Positions 5,994 through 12,732 of a stretch of DNA of 15,308 bases are shown here, piece after piece. The notes under the pieces were generated by a model. That model did no database searches, was not told where the DNA came from, and saw only the letters and a program-made list of their open reading frames with translations. Position numbers and translations under genes: made by a program. The DNA is from Chloroflexota bacterium (GTDB lineage: Bacteria; Chloroflexota; Anaerolineae; B4-G1), in contig JAAEPW010000743.1 of assembly GCA_024232355.1 (NCBI GenBank), positions 1 to 15,308 on the forward strand, in the 5' to 3' direction. The stretch's first letter is position 1, and every line of letters starts with the position of its first letter.

Positions 5994-6053
5994 CAGGGTC
6001 GATGGTCCAATCGCGGCGGTAGGTTGGGTCACGGGGGTGAGAACCACGGATTG
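5994..6053 (+). repeat. Repeat R copy B, left end missing
   Basis: From GGGTCGATGGTCCAATCGCG to GAACCACGGATT this matches copy A at about 49 of 57 positions. The GTTCAGTGAAATTC left end is missing. It lies 19 nt after the stop of the 107-aa gene and upstream of promoter repeat P copy 3. Confidence 0.75.
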
Positions 6054-6073
6054 ATAAGACCTGGGAGCGCGAG

Positions 6074-6134
6074 TTGGGAAGGGGCGGGATGGTGTGGTAC
6101 AATACTTCCACGGCGAGCACAATGAGTGTGGTTG
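6074..6134 (+). promoter_or_regulatory. Repeat P copy 3: extended -10 promoter
   Basis: TGGTACAAT (6095-6103) with TTGGGA (6074-6079) 18 nt upstream of TACAAT. The first 20 bases of the shared block (6086-6105) are identical to copy 2, and the TGAGTGTGGTT tail is conserved. The ATG seen 6 nt after the -10 in copies 1 and 2 is ACG here. It is the probable promoter for the lipoprotein gene at 6218. Confidence 0.65.
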
Positions 6135-6217
6135 AAAGAAATGTTCATCTTCAGCAACAATACAATTTCTGTGGTAGCTTCCCCACTATCGTATTTGTAG
6201 AATTGGGAGGTAGGTCA

Positions 6218-6628
6218 ATGATATTCATAAAGCATTCTATGGTCACTGTGGCCCTTGTGGTGGTACTACTTTCCTGCACACGCCCTGCCCCAGTACCCAA
6301 ACTGACAATAGAATTGTCGGAACTGACATTGTGTGAGGGGTGGGGTGCTACAGGAACCCCCATCACTTTTCCAGATACTGTACCATCTGACGAGACACGT
6401 ATATGCATTTGTGGGCATCTTGAGACCAATTACGACAAAGGCATTATGCTGCAAATCCAATGGAGCCGAGACGGGGGCGGACTCTTAAGGAATCCTCAAG
6501 TATTCGACAACGGGCCGCTTCTAAGTTGTATTGAGGAGACTGAAGGATTTGAGTTAGGTAACTATGTTGTAAATGTAGTTGCGGGGAAGAAATATATAGG
6601 ACGTATAGAATTCGTGGTCGGCGAATAA
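6218..6628 (+). CDS. Small secreted lipoprotein, unknown function
   Basis: This 136-aa protein begins with a type II signal peptide: a hydrophobic VTVALVVVLLSC with lipobox LLSC, so Cys near residue 19 should be lipidated. The mature part is mostly beta-strand-like with two further Cys-rich spots (TLCEGWG and ICICGHLE). It ends with YVVNVVAGKKYIGRIEFVVGE, which has the look of an immunoglobulin-like or similar beta-sandwich domain. The start is ATG 6218, with GGGAGG 7 nt upstream; earlier in-frame Met codons lack a site and would bury the signal peptide. It lies between promoter repeat P copy 3 and repeat R copy C. No family was recognised. Confidence 0.72.
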   Translation: MIFIKHSMVTVALVVVLLSCTRPAPVPKLTIELSELTLCEGWGATGTPITFPDTVPSDETRICICGHLETNYDKGIMLQIQWSRDGGGLLRNPQVFDNGPLLSCIEETEGFELGNYVVNVVAGKKYIGRIEFVVGE

Positions 6629-6651
6629 CAATGACGGAGGAGGACTATACT

Positions 6652-6733
6652 GTTCAGTGAAATTCAGTGCCGTCAGTGGGTCGGTGGCACAATCGCAGCA
6701 GCATGTTGAGTCACGGGAGTCAGAACCGCGAAT
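6652..6733 (+). repeat. Repeat R copy C, the most complete left end
   Basis: It starts GTTCAGTGAAATTCAGTGCC and continues through GTTGAGTCACGGGAGTCAGAACC. It fills nearly the whole gap between two convergent genes, 23 nt after one stop and 8 nt before the other. GTGCC (6667-6671) and GGCAC (6685-6689) can pair, giving a hairpin, but there is no U-tract. Confidence 0.8.
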
Positions 6734-6741
6734 AGCAACAG

Positions 6742-7290
6742 CTACTTTGATGAGATCATCTTGCCATATACCATAGCATCACCGCTATCAGGATCGCCAT
6801 ATCTGAACACAATCTTGTAGGGTGGCTCTTGTCCGGTGAGCGCGATATAGTCGGCCAGTTTAACTTGGTTCTCGCTTGTCAGTTTGAGTCCCCACATCGG
6901 AACCGATGTCCCTGTTCCTCCTCCAATGCTTCCAACCCTATCAACATTCCATTGCCCTGTGGTCGACTCGACCTTTTCGACCGACCATTCAACGCCGTCC
7001 TCCCAATCAGATACCCAAACCGGCACATTCCCCGCCGTAAAGGATCCATCGGCGTGTAGAACCAGCCGACTAACAGGAACCCGGTCACCGTTCTCCATTT
7101 GCAAATCCTCGATAGCTTCCCCAGTCAGCGATTGTATGACAAGAACATAGCTCCCCACCAAATCGTCAGGATCGGGTTCGTGGCGCACGTACTGAGAAGC
7201 AATGGGATCATACGGTACACAGAAACAACAGGCGATTGATGCTGCACTTGTCAATATCAACAACAGAGACATTTTCACTCGTGATGCCAC
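6742..7290 (-). CDS. Secreted lipoprotein, unknown function
   Basis: This 182-aa protein has a lipoprotein-type N-terminus: a basic start, the hydrophobic MSLLLILTSAASIAC, and a Cys-rich CCFC cluster, with SIAC the likeliest lipobox. The mature part is acidic and beta-rich with short motifs such as DDLVGSYVLVI, HADGSFTAGNVPVW and YKIVFRYGDPDSGDAM. The GSYVL followed later by LHADGSFT is the pattern of small secreted domains that bind or measure something in the envelope, but no family is recognised. The start is GTG 7290, with GGGAGG 6 nt upstream; the ATG just before it is out of frame and opens only five codons. The gene converges on the 6218 lipoprotein with repeat R copy C between them. 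Confidence 0.72.
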   Translation of the reverse strand: MASRVKMSLLLILTSAASIACCFCVPYDPIASQYVRHEPDPDDLVGSYVLVIQSLTGEAIEDLQMENGDRVPVSRLVLHADGSFTAGNVPVWVSDWEDGVEWSVEKVESTTGQWNVDRVGSIGGGTGTSVPMWGLKLTSENQVKLADYIALTGQEPPYKIVFRYGDPDSGDAMVYGKMISSK

Positions 7291-7396
7291 ATTTATCCTC
7301 CCAATACAAGCACCGGAATTCAGAACTATATCAGCCATAGTCTAGCAAACCACTGAAATCTGTCAAGCTGCCACTCGAAACACGTTGCACACCGCC

Positions 7397-7424
7397 TTGA
7401 CTTGTGGGACAAGTGTGATAGAAT
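7397..7424 (+). promoter_or_regulatory. Promoter of the cold-shock operon
   Basis: TTGACT (7397-7402), 16 nt, then TAGAAT (7419-7424) with an extended TGA just before. It predicts a start near 7431 and a leader of about 118 nt, the long type usual for csp genes. Confidence 0.7.
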
Positions 7425-7428
7425 GCTT

Positions 7429-7548
7429 ACTAGACAAAGTGAGTTATGGATGTGATGAAAGACTGCCTGGCTTGCCAAGCGGTTTTTTTCTTTTATCTAT
7501 CAACATCATGGCGTCTTAATATATTGTCTAGTTTAAGGAGTACAAAAA
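7429..7548 (+). promoter_or_regulatory. Structured csp leader with long-range pairing next to the ribosome site
   Basis: ACTAGACAA (7429-7437) at the transcript's 5' end is perfectly complementary to TTGTCTAGT (7524-7532). The latter ends two bases before the AAGGAG ribosome site (7535-7540). A terminator-like hairpin lies between them. Pairing of the two ends could expose or hide the ribosome site, as temperature-dependent csp leaders are known to do; this is inferred. Confidence 0.45.
7466..7494 (+). terminator. Hairpin plus T7CT4 inside the csp leader (possible attenuator)
   Basis: CC, a TG bulge, GCTT, loop GCC, AAGC and GG form a modest hairpin (7466-7482), followed by TTTTTTTCTTTT. It has the form of an intrinsic terminator between the promoter and the csp start. 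Confidence 0.5.
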
Positions 7549-7776
7549 GTGACAGAAAAAGAGACTGGAACCGTCAAGTGGTTCAACGCGGGTAAAGGAT
7601 ATGGTTTCATTTCCCGTGAAGATGGAAAGGACGACGTGTTTGTCCATTATTCCGAGATCAAAGAGGAAGGATTTCGCTCGTTGGAAGATGGCGAGCGGGT
7701 CGAGTTCAACGTCGAGCAAGGTGCCAAGGGACTGCAAGCCACCAACGTGGTAAAGGCCCCTGCTGCAGCCTTTTAG
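7549..7776 (+). CDS. CspA-family cold-shock protein
   Basis: This 75-aa protein is a single cold-shock domain that binds single-stranded RNA or DNA and acts as an RNA chaperone in the cytoplasm. [16 protein letters not shown] contains the RNP1 core [16 protein letters not shown] is RNP2, and [17 protein letters not shown] completes the barrel. Length is slightly above the usual 65-70 owing to the short tail KAPAAAF. It starts at GTG 7549, with AAGGAG 8 nt upstream. The structured leader is typical of csp genes. It is followed 29 nt later by an RRM protein, with one terminator after both, so the two probably form a cold-stress operon. Confidence 0.95.
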   Translation: MTEKETGTVKWFNAGKGYGFISREDGKDDVFVHYSEIKEEGFRSLEDGERVEFNVEQGAKGLQATNVVKAPAAAF

Positions 7777-7805
7777 GCAGCTGTGTGCTGTAATAGGATA
7801 AGAAA

Positions 7806-8117
7806 ATGACAAAGAAACTGTACGTAGGCAACCTAAGTTACTCAACAACTGAGGGCAATCTGTCCGAGCTTTTCGGAGCACTGGGTGAGGTTTCCTCGGT
7901 GAACGTCATTATGGATCGCATGTCGGGCCGTTCCAAGGGGTTCGCATTTGTCGAGATGGCAGAGGATAGTGTTGCTCAAGAGGCTATCAATCAGCTCAAC
8001 GGCAAGGAATTGGACGGACGCCAGATCACTGTGGCAGAAGCTCGCCCGCAGAAGCCACGCGGGGGGGGCAACCGATATGGTGGCGGCAATAAGCAAAGCC
8101 GTAGCCAACGCTACTAG
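7806..8117 (+). CDS. RRM-domain RNA-binding protein with Gly-rich tail
   Basis: This 103-aa protein has one RNA recognition motif covering residues 1-80: RNP2 KLYVGNL at residues 4-10 and RNP1 KGFAFVEM near 39-46, with the loop RMSGRSKGF between. The C-terminal tail is rich in Gly, Arg, Asn and Gln (PRGGGNRYGGG...SRSQRY), like bacterial and plant glycine-rich RNA-binding proteins, which are often cold-induced. It starts at ATG 7806 with a weak AGGATAAG site. It lies behind csp in the same transcript. A run of eight G at about 8060-8067 is a place where sequencing or replication slippage could occur, but the frame is intact. Confidence 0.93.
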   Translation: MTKKLYVGNLSYSTTEGNLSELFGALGEVSSVNVIMDRMSGRSKGFAFVEMAEDSVAQEAINQLNGKELDGRQITVAEARPQKPRGGGNRYGGGNKQSRSQRY

Positions 8118-8139
8118 GATTAACAAAGTTCTACAATTA

Positions 8140-8173
8140 CCCGCACGGCCATAGGCCGTGCGGGTTTTCTTTT
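8140..8173 (+). terminator. Strong Rho-independent terminator after the cold-shock pair
   Basis: A perfect 11-bp stem pairs CCCGCACGGCC with GGCCGTGCGGG across an ATA loop. TTTTCTTTT follows. Confidence 0.93.
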
Positions 8174-8215
8174 CCCAGTGTTGGGAGACGAGTTGATATT
8201 GAAACGTTGCACATT

Positions 8216-8272
8216 GTTCAGTGAAATTCAGCGCGGTTGGTGAGCGGGCCAAGTCACAGAAGAACTATTGTG
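8216..8272 (+). repeat. Repeat R copy D, shortened
   Basis: It begins GTTCAGTGAAATTCAG exactly as copy C does and keeps an AGTCAC core followed by AGAAC. It lacks about 20 bases of the centre and is more diverged at its right end. It lies after the cold-shock terminator, so again downstream of genes. Confidence 0.6.
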
Positions 8273-8300
8273 GCTTGGTAAAGGTTACACGACAAAAGTG

Positions 8301-8329
8301 CTCTCGCGGAGAAAGCGGGGGTATTTTTT
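8301..8329 (+). terminator. Terminator-like hairpin without an obvious gene
   Basis: CTCTCGC (8301-8307) can pair with GCGGGGG (8315-8321) using two G-U pairs, followed by TATTTTTT. There is no gene between this and the previous strong terminator, so it may end a small RNA or act as a backup. Confidence 0.45.
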
Positions 8330-8341
8330 GTTGACGGATGT

Positions 8342-8370
8342 TTGTGCTGGGGCTATCGTTGAGTTATAAT
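8342..8370 (+). promoter_or_regulatory. Promoter of the HEAT-coa operon
   Basis: A consensus TATAAT (8365-8370) lies 17 nt after a weak TTGTGC (8342-8347). A better-looking TTGACG (8331-8336) is too far away (28 nt). The GTG start follows about 27 nt after the -10. Confidence 0.5.
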
Positions 8371-8396
8371 TCGGACAGGATTGCTTGGGAGGCGAT

Positions 8397-9143
8397 GTGG
8401 GTAAAACAGAAACATATCGAGAAACACTCGGAACGCTCGATCATTGGGATACATTCCTGTTACAGGAATCGGGATTGCCAGGCCGGAGGGCCAATCTTGA
8501 ACTGGCGCAGGCGGTGGCTCAAGAGGGAGACGAGAAACTGTTTGTGCGCTATATTTCCTTCGATCCAGAAAAGGCCCCCACAAATTCCCCATACGAATTT
8601 CTGGCTTTTTGTGGCGTCGTCGGGCTGGGGCGACTCCTTTCTGAGGGAAAAATGGAATTTTTCGAGACCTTGCGTCTGCACAGCTCTGACCCACGATGGC
8701 GAATCCGAGAAGCCGTGGCAATGGCGTTGCAACATCTTGGCCGGGTGGATATGGACGCGCTATTGCAAGAAATGACGAGATGGAGCCAGGGGAATTTGTT
8801 GGAAAAGAGAGCGGCGGCGGCTGCACTCTGTGAACCCAACCTGTTGTGTGAGGAAAAACACATCCAGGCCGTGCTCCAGATTTTGAACGAGATCACAGCC
8901 TCGATCCAATACGTCGAGAATCGCAAAAGCGATGCATTCCAAGCCCTGAGAAAGGGGTTGGGCTACTGCTGGAGTGTCGCAGTCGTTGCGTCACCGGACC
9001 AAGGCACAGAAACAATGGAAAAATGGTTTGCTGGCGACGACAGAGACATCACCTGGATTATGAAGCAGAACTTGAAAAAGAAACGACTCGTCCGGATGGA
9101 TGCCGCGTGGGTGAAAAGATGGCAAGCACAACTGGGAATGTAA
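8397..9143 (+). CDS. HEAT-repeat-like protein
   Basis: This 248-aa, mostly helical soluble protein has no signal peptide. The repeated pattern of paired helices suggests HEAT repeats: EFLAFCGVVGLGRLLSEG near residues 64-81, then DPRWRIREAVAMALQHLG and RVDMDALLQEMTRW, followed by LEKRAAAAALCEP and a helix ending VLQILNEITASI. DPRWRIREAVAMAL is the classic shape of the second helix of a HEAT unit. Such proteins are scaffolds, or, in the AlkD group, DNA-base binders; nothing here decides between these. The GTG at 8397 has GGGAGG only 4 nt upstream; TTG 8385 is the alternative. It overlaps the next gene by one base (TAATG) and heads the operon. Confidence 0.72.
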   Translation: MGKTETYRETLGTLDHWDTFLLQESGLPGRRANLELAQAVAQEGDEKLFVRYISFDPEKAPTNSPYEFLAFCGVVGLGRLLSEGKMEFFETLRLHSSDPRWRIREAVAMALQHLGRVDMDALLQEMTRWSQGNLLEKRAAAAALCEPNLLCEEKHIQAVLQILNEITASIQYVENRKSDAFQALRKGLGYCWSVAVVASPDQGTETMEKWFAGDDRDITWIMKQNLKKKRLVRMDAAWVKRWQAQLGM

Positions 9144-9574
9144 TGTCGAGGACGCTTTCCAGGGAAGAAATCGAGCAGGCTCTGCTTGATTGGCAACGGG
9201 CCTGGGATACGTACGATATGGATGGCGTCATGGAACTTTTTCACGACGACATCCTGTTCGAGAACTGGACCGGTGGGCGGGCGAGAGGAAAGGATGTCTT
9301 GCGCCGGGCGTGGGAACCCTGGTTTACCAATCACAATGGATTTCAATTCACGGAAGAAGAGACTTTTATTGACGAGGCCGAACAAAAGGTTCTGTATCGG
9401 TGGCAGCTTGAATGGCTGTCGTTTGAAGCGGGCCACGAGGGCAGGCCCGAAAGACGACGGGGAGTGGACGTACTCCATTTCCAGGACGGTAAAATCATCC
9501 GAAAACTGACCTACTCGAAAACAACCATCGAAATTGATGGCGAGAGGGTTCGGCTCTCTGCCGAGACACATTGA
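9143..9574 (+). CDS. SnoaL/NTF2-like domain protein
   Basis: This 143-aa protein has the order expected of an NTF2-fold (SnoaL-like) domain. A first helix EEIEQALLDWQRAWDTYD leads to DMDGVMELFHDDILFENW, then GKDVLRRAWEPWF, and long strands ETFIDEAEQKVLYRWQLEW and RGVDVLHFQDGKIIRKLTY. Members bind or isomerise small hydrophobic or polycyclic compounds, or serve as polyketide-type cyclases. The ligand cannot be told. The start is the ATG at 9143, overlapping the previous stop (TAATG), which suggests coupled translation. ATG 9119, in frame, is an alternative with a weaker conserved extension. It is followed 19 nt later by the dipeptidase gene. Confidence 0.8.
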   Translation: MSRTLSREEIEQALLDWQRAWDTYDMDGVMELFHDDILFENWTGGRARGKDVLRRAWEPWFTNHNGFQFTEEETFIDEAEQKVLYRWQLEWLSFEAGHEGRPERRRGVDVLHFQDGKIIRKLTYSKTTIEIDGERVRLSAETH

Positions 9575-9593
9575 TATTGACAAAGGAGCACTG

Positions 9594-10676
9594 ATGAATA
9601 CTATAATCAAAATGCCTATTTTTGACGGTCACAACGACACGCTGTTGAAATTATCTCCCTTTAAGCGTGAGGGGGGGCGTTCCTTCTTTTCCAAAAGTGG
9701 TGAGGGACATCTAGATCTTCCACGGGCGCGCGTGGGTGGGTTTGGCGGCGGCATGTTTGCCATCTGCGTGCCGACGAGCACGACAAAACCGGATTCGTTC
9801 GAGGATGCTTTGACTGTTACCGACGCAGGCTATGAGGTTCGCATGTCGCTGACCTGCGAGCACACGTATGCACAGCAATTCACAATCTCGGCATCTGCGA
9901 GTCTCTTTCGACTGGAGGCCGAGTCTGATGGGCAACTCAAGGTCGTGCGCACGGCGGACGAGTTGATCACGTGTTTACAGCAAGGTGTCCTCGCCGCCGT
10001 GCTCCACTTTGAGGGAGCGGAGGCAATTGACCCGGCGTTGGATGCGCTCTATGTCTTTTACGAGGCCGGGCTTCGTTCGTTGGGAATCGTGTGGAGCCGT
10101 CCCAACGTTTTTGCCCACGGCGTACCCTTTCGCTTCCCATCTTCTCCTGATACAGGCCCCGGCCTGACCGACGCCGGGCGCGAGTTGGTCCGTGCTTGCA
10201 ACCAGTTGGGCATTCTGCTCGACCTGGCCCACTTGAACGAACGTGGTTTCTGGGACGTGGCGCAGCTCTCGGATGCGCCATTGGTTTCCTCGCATGCGGG
10301 CGTGCACGATATCTGTCCGTCAGCCCGCAACCTGACGGACAAACAACTGGATGCCATCGGAGAATCTGGCGGTGTGGTAGGTGTTAACTTTCACGTTGGC
10401 GATCTGCGCACGGATGGACGTTTCAACGCGGATACGCCGCTCACGCAAACCGTACATCACATTGATTACGTCGCCGAACGCATTGGTATCGACCACGTCG
10501 CCTTTGGTTCCGACTTTGACGGCGCGTTAATGTCACAGGAACTTGGCGACGCTGCCGGGCTGCCCAAGCTCGTCGCCGCTCTGCGCGCCCACGGCTATGA
10601 CGATGAAGCCTTGCAAAAGGTCACCCACGAGAATTGGATACGCGTGCTGCGCAGTACGTGGAATGGGAGCATGTAA
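9594..10676 (+). CDS. M19 (renal/membrane dipeptidase family) metallo-dipeptidase
   Basis: This 360-aa zinc enzyme of the amidohydrolase-like TIM barrel type cleaves dipeptides. The metal ligands expected of M19 are visible: H and D in FDGHNDTL near residue 11-13, the bridging Glu in VLHFEGAEAI, and the later His residues in LLDLAHLNE and PLVSSHAGVH. The family signature AFGSDFDG is near the C-terminus. The length is normal. There is no signal peptide, so it is cytoplasmic. It starts at ATG 9594 behind AAAGGAG 5 nt upstream. Relatives act on peptidoglycan dipeptides, Cys-Gly or D-amino acid dipeptides. The position before coaX raises the possibility of supplying cysteine for CoA synthesis, but that is only a guess from neighbourhood. 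Confidence 0.93.
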   Translation: MNTIIKMPIFDGHNDTLLKLSPFKREGGRSFFSKSGEGHLDLPRARVGGFGGGMFAICVPTSTTKPDSFEDALTVTDAGYEVRMSLTCEHTYAQQFTISASASLFRLEAESDGQLKVVRTADELITCLQQGVLAAVLHFEGAEAIDPALDALYVFYEAGLRSLGIVWSRPNVFAHGVPFRFPSSPDTGPGLTDAGRELVRACNQLGILLDLAHLNERGFWDVAQLSDAPLVSSHAGVHDICPSARNLTDKQLDAIGESGGVVGVNFHVGDLRTDGRFNADTPLTQTVHHIDYVAERIGIDHVAFGSDFDGALMSQELGDAAGLPKLVAALRAHGYDDEALQKVTHENWIRVLRSTWNGSM

Positions 10677-10698
10677 CAAACGCATATAGGAGGGACAA

Positions 10699-11475
10699 AT
10701 GCTGCTTGCCATAGACATTGGTAACACAAACATCACCTTTGGTCTGTACGAGGGGGATGCGTTAGGCCCACGCTGGCGCATTCGCACGATCCACGAAAAA
10801 ATGCCCGACGAGTATGGCCTCTTGATGGATCAAATGTTCCGCCACCGGGGCTATCAACCTGAACAAGTGACCGGGGCCGTTATTGCCAGCGTCGTGCCAC
10901 CGTTGACGCCGGTCTTTGAGCAAGCCTGCCGGGACTATGTGGGGCAAGACCCACTGGTGGTGGATGCCGACGTAGAGACCGGTGTGCGCATTCTGTACGA
11001 TAACCCCCGGGCGGTCGGAGCCGACCGGGTGGTAGATGCCGCCGCCGTGCGAGCCATGTACAGCGTGCCTGCCTGCGTGGTAGACTTTGGCACCGCCACT
11101 ACCTTTGACGCCGTGTCGGCTGAGGGGGAGTATGTGGGGGGGGCGATTGCGCCCGGCGTCGGCATCTCTGCCCAGGCGCTCTTTGAGCGGACCGCCCAGC
11201 TCCCCCGAGTAGAACTGACCCGACCGCCGTCGGCCATCGGACGCAACACCATCAACAGTATGCAATCGGGTTTGCTCTATGGCTACGTCGGCCTGGTGGA
11301 AGGGATGGTGGCGCGTTTCAGGGCTGAACTGGGTCCAGAAATGCACGTCATCGCCACGGGCGGCCTGGCGGAACTGATCGCCCGCGAGACCGACGTCATA
11401 GACGTGGTAGACCCGTGGCTGACGCTGCACGGGTTGCGCATTATTTACGAACTGAACCAGAATCCAAGCGAGTGA
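10699..11475 (+). CDS. coaX: Type III pantothenate kinase
   Basis: CoaX phosphorylates pantothenate, the first step of CoA synthesis, and unlike CoaA it is not inhibited by CoA. This 258-aa protein has the ASKHA-fold signatures: the phosphate loop AIDIGNTNITFGL at the N-terminus, then NPRAVGADRVVDA with pantothenate contacts. VVDFGTATTFDAV, GGAIAPGVGIS, AIGRNT, QSGLLYGYVG and the adenosine motif VIATGGLAELIA follow. The start is ATG 10699 with AGGAGGG about 6 nt upstream. It sits 22 nt after the dipeptidase and 6 nt before coaBC, so the first three CoA steps are encoded together. Confidence 0.97.
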   Translation: MLLAIDIGNTNITFGLYEGDALGPRWRIRTIHEKMPDEYGLLMDQMFRHRGYQPEQVTGAVIASVVPPLTPVFEQACRDYVGQDPLVVDADVETGVRILYDNPRAVGADRVVDAAAVRAMYSVPACVVDFGTATTFDAVSAEGEYVGGAIAPGVGISAQALFERTAQLPRVELTRPPSAIGRNTINSMQSGLLYGYVGLVEGMVARFRAELGPEMHVIATGGLAELIARETDVIDVVDPWLTLHGLRIIYELNQNPSE

Positions 11476-11481
11476 CAAACT

Positions 11482-12732
11482 ATGAAAACAATATCCCTCT
11501 TGCGCGATAAACGAATCCTACTGGGCATCACCGGAGGTATCGCTGTTTACAAAGTCTGCACATTGGCCAGCCGTCTGACCCAGGCTGGCGCACAAGTGGA
11601 CGTAGTGATGACGGACTCGGCGATTCGCTTTGTCGCTCCTTTGACCTTTGAGGCACTGACCGGACGCCCCGCCTATACCGATATGTGGCGCACGTCGGAC
11701 GAAGCGCTGCCGACCCACATCTCTCACGTGGGGCTGGCCCACGCCGCCGACCTGCTGGTCATTGCCCCGGCTACCGCCAATACGATGGCGAAACTGGCCG
11801 CAGGCGTGGCCGACAATCTGCTCACCACCCTGGCGCTCGCTGCCTCGTGCCCGGTGCTGAGCGTTCCCACGATGGATGTAGGGATGTGGACCCACCCGGC
11901 TACCCAAGCCAACGTGATCACACTGCGGGAGCGCGGGGTTCACTTTGCCGGCCCGGCCCGCGGGCGGATGGCGTCTGGCCTCGAAGGGGAAGGCCGGATG
12001 GTAGAGCCTGACGAAATCCTGGGGCACGTCCGCCTGGTGCTAGGGCGAGAGGGCGCTCTGGCCGGGCGGCGGGTCGTCGTCACTGCCGGCCCCACCCGCG
12101 AATCCCTCGACCCAGTGCGCTTTTTCAGTAATCCTTCTTCCGGTCGACAAGGCTTTGCCCTGGCGCAGGCGGCACTCGACCGGGGAGCGCAGGTTGTTCT
12201 CATCACCGGAGCCACCCACCTCCCAACTCCTACCGGAGCAGAGCGCATAGACGTTGCCTCGGCCCAAGAGATGCACGATGCCGTGATCTCTGCTATGGAA
12301 CAGGCCGACGTGCTGTTAATGTCCGCCGCTGTGGCCGACTATTGCCCTGAAAACATCGCTGCACAGAAAATCAAAAAGCGGGATGGCGGGCTGATCTTGC
12401 GCCTGGCCCGCACACCAGACATCCTCTCCGCTGTCGCCGTCCGGTGGGCCGAGATCGGCTATCCTCGCGTCGTGGTTGGATTTGCCGCCGAGAGTGAAAA
12501 CTTGGCAGAGAATGCCCTTACCAAGTTAAAGGCCAAAAACCTCGATCTGATCGTCGCCAACGATATTACGGCCCGCGACGCCGGATTTGCGGCCGAGACC
12601 AATCAGGTGACGTTGATTGCTCGTGACGGGAACACGGAATCACTTCCATTGATGAGCAAAGTTGCCGTGGCAGAGACGATCATGGAACGAGTCGCTGGTC
12701 TGCTGGCGACGGTGGAAGGAAAATCGAGTTGA
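11482..12732 (+). CDS. coaBC: Bifunctional phosphopantothenoylcysteine decarboxylase/synthetase
   Basis: This 416-aa fusion does CoA steps two and three: CTP-dependent joining of cysteine to 4'-phosphopantothenate (CoaB, about residues 185-410) and FMN-dependent decarboxylation (CoaC, about 1-180). CoaC shows GITGGIAVYK, the catalytic His in THISHV and the FMN motif APATANTMAK. CoaB shows VVVTAGPTRE, FFSNPSSGRQG, SAAVADY, the Lys motif QKIKKRDG and VGFAAES. Two CoaC positions differ from the E. coli enzyme: PTMDVGMW has Asp where Dfp has Asn125, and the flap reads MASGLEGEGRM with Ser where Dfp has Cys158. The ribosome site is weak, fitting coupling to coaX. The next gene overlaps its stop by four bases. 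Confidence 0.96.
   Translation: MKTISLLRDKRILLGITGGIAVYKVCTLASRLTQAGAQVDVVMTDSAIRFVAPLTFEALTGRPAYTDMWRTSDEALPTHISHVGLAHAADLLVIAPATANTMAKLAAGVADNLLTTLALAASCPVLSVPTMDVGMWTHPATQANVITLRERGVHFAGPARGRMASGLEGEGRMVEPDEILGHVRLVLGREGALAGRRVVVTAGPTRESLDPVRFFSNPSSGRQGFALAQAALDRGAQVVLITGATHLPTPTGAERIDVASAQEMHDAVISAMEQADVLLMSAAVADYCPENIAAQKIKKRDGGLILRLARTPDILSAVAVRWAEIGYPRVVVGFAAESENLAENALTKLKAKNLDLIVANDITARDAGFAAETNQVTLIARDGNTESLPLMSKVAVAETIMERVAGLLATVEGKSS

Noticed and set aside
5339..6740. Repeat R as integron attC sites
   Set aside because: The ends do not fit the RYYYAAC / GTTRRRY core rule (GTTCAGT has C at the fourth base), the extended paired arms of attC are missing, and no integrase is present in the window.
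8331..8370. TTGACG (8331-8336) as the -35 partner of TATAAT (8365-8370)
   Set aside because: The 28-nt spacing is too long for a sigma-70-type promoter; the weaker TTGTGC at 17 nt is preferred.
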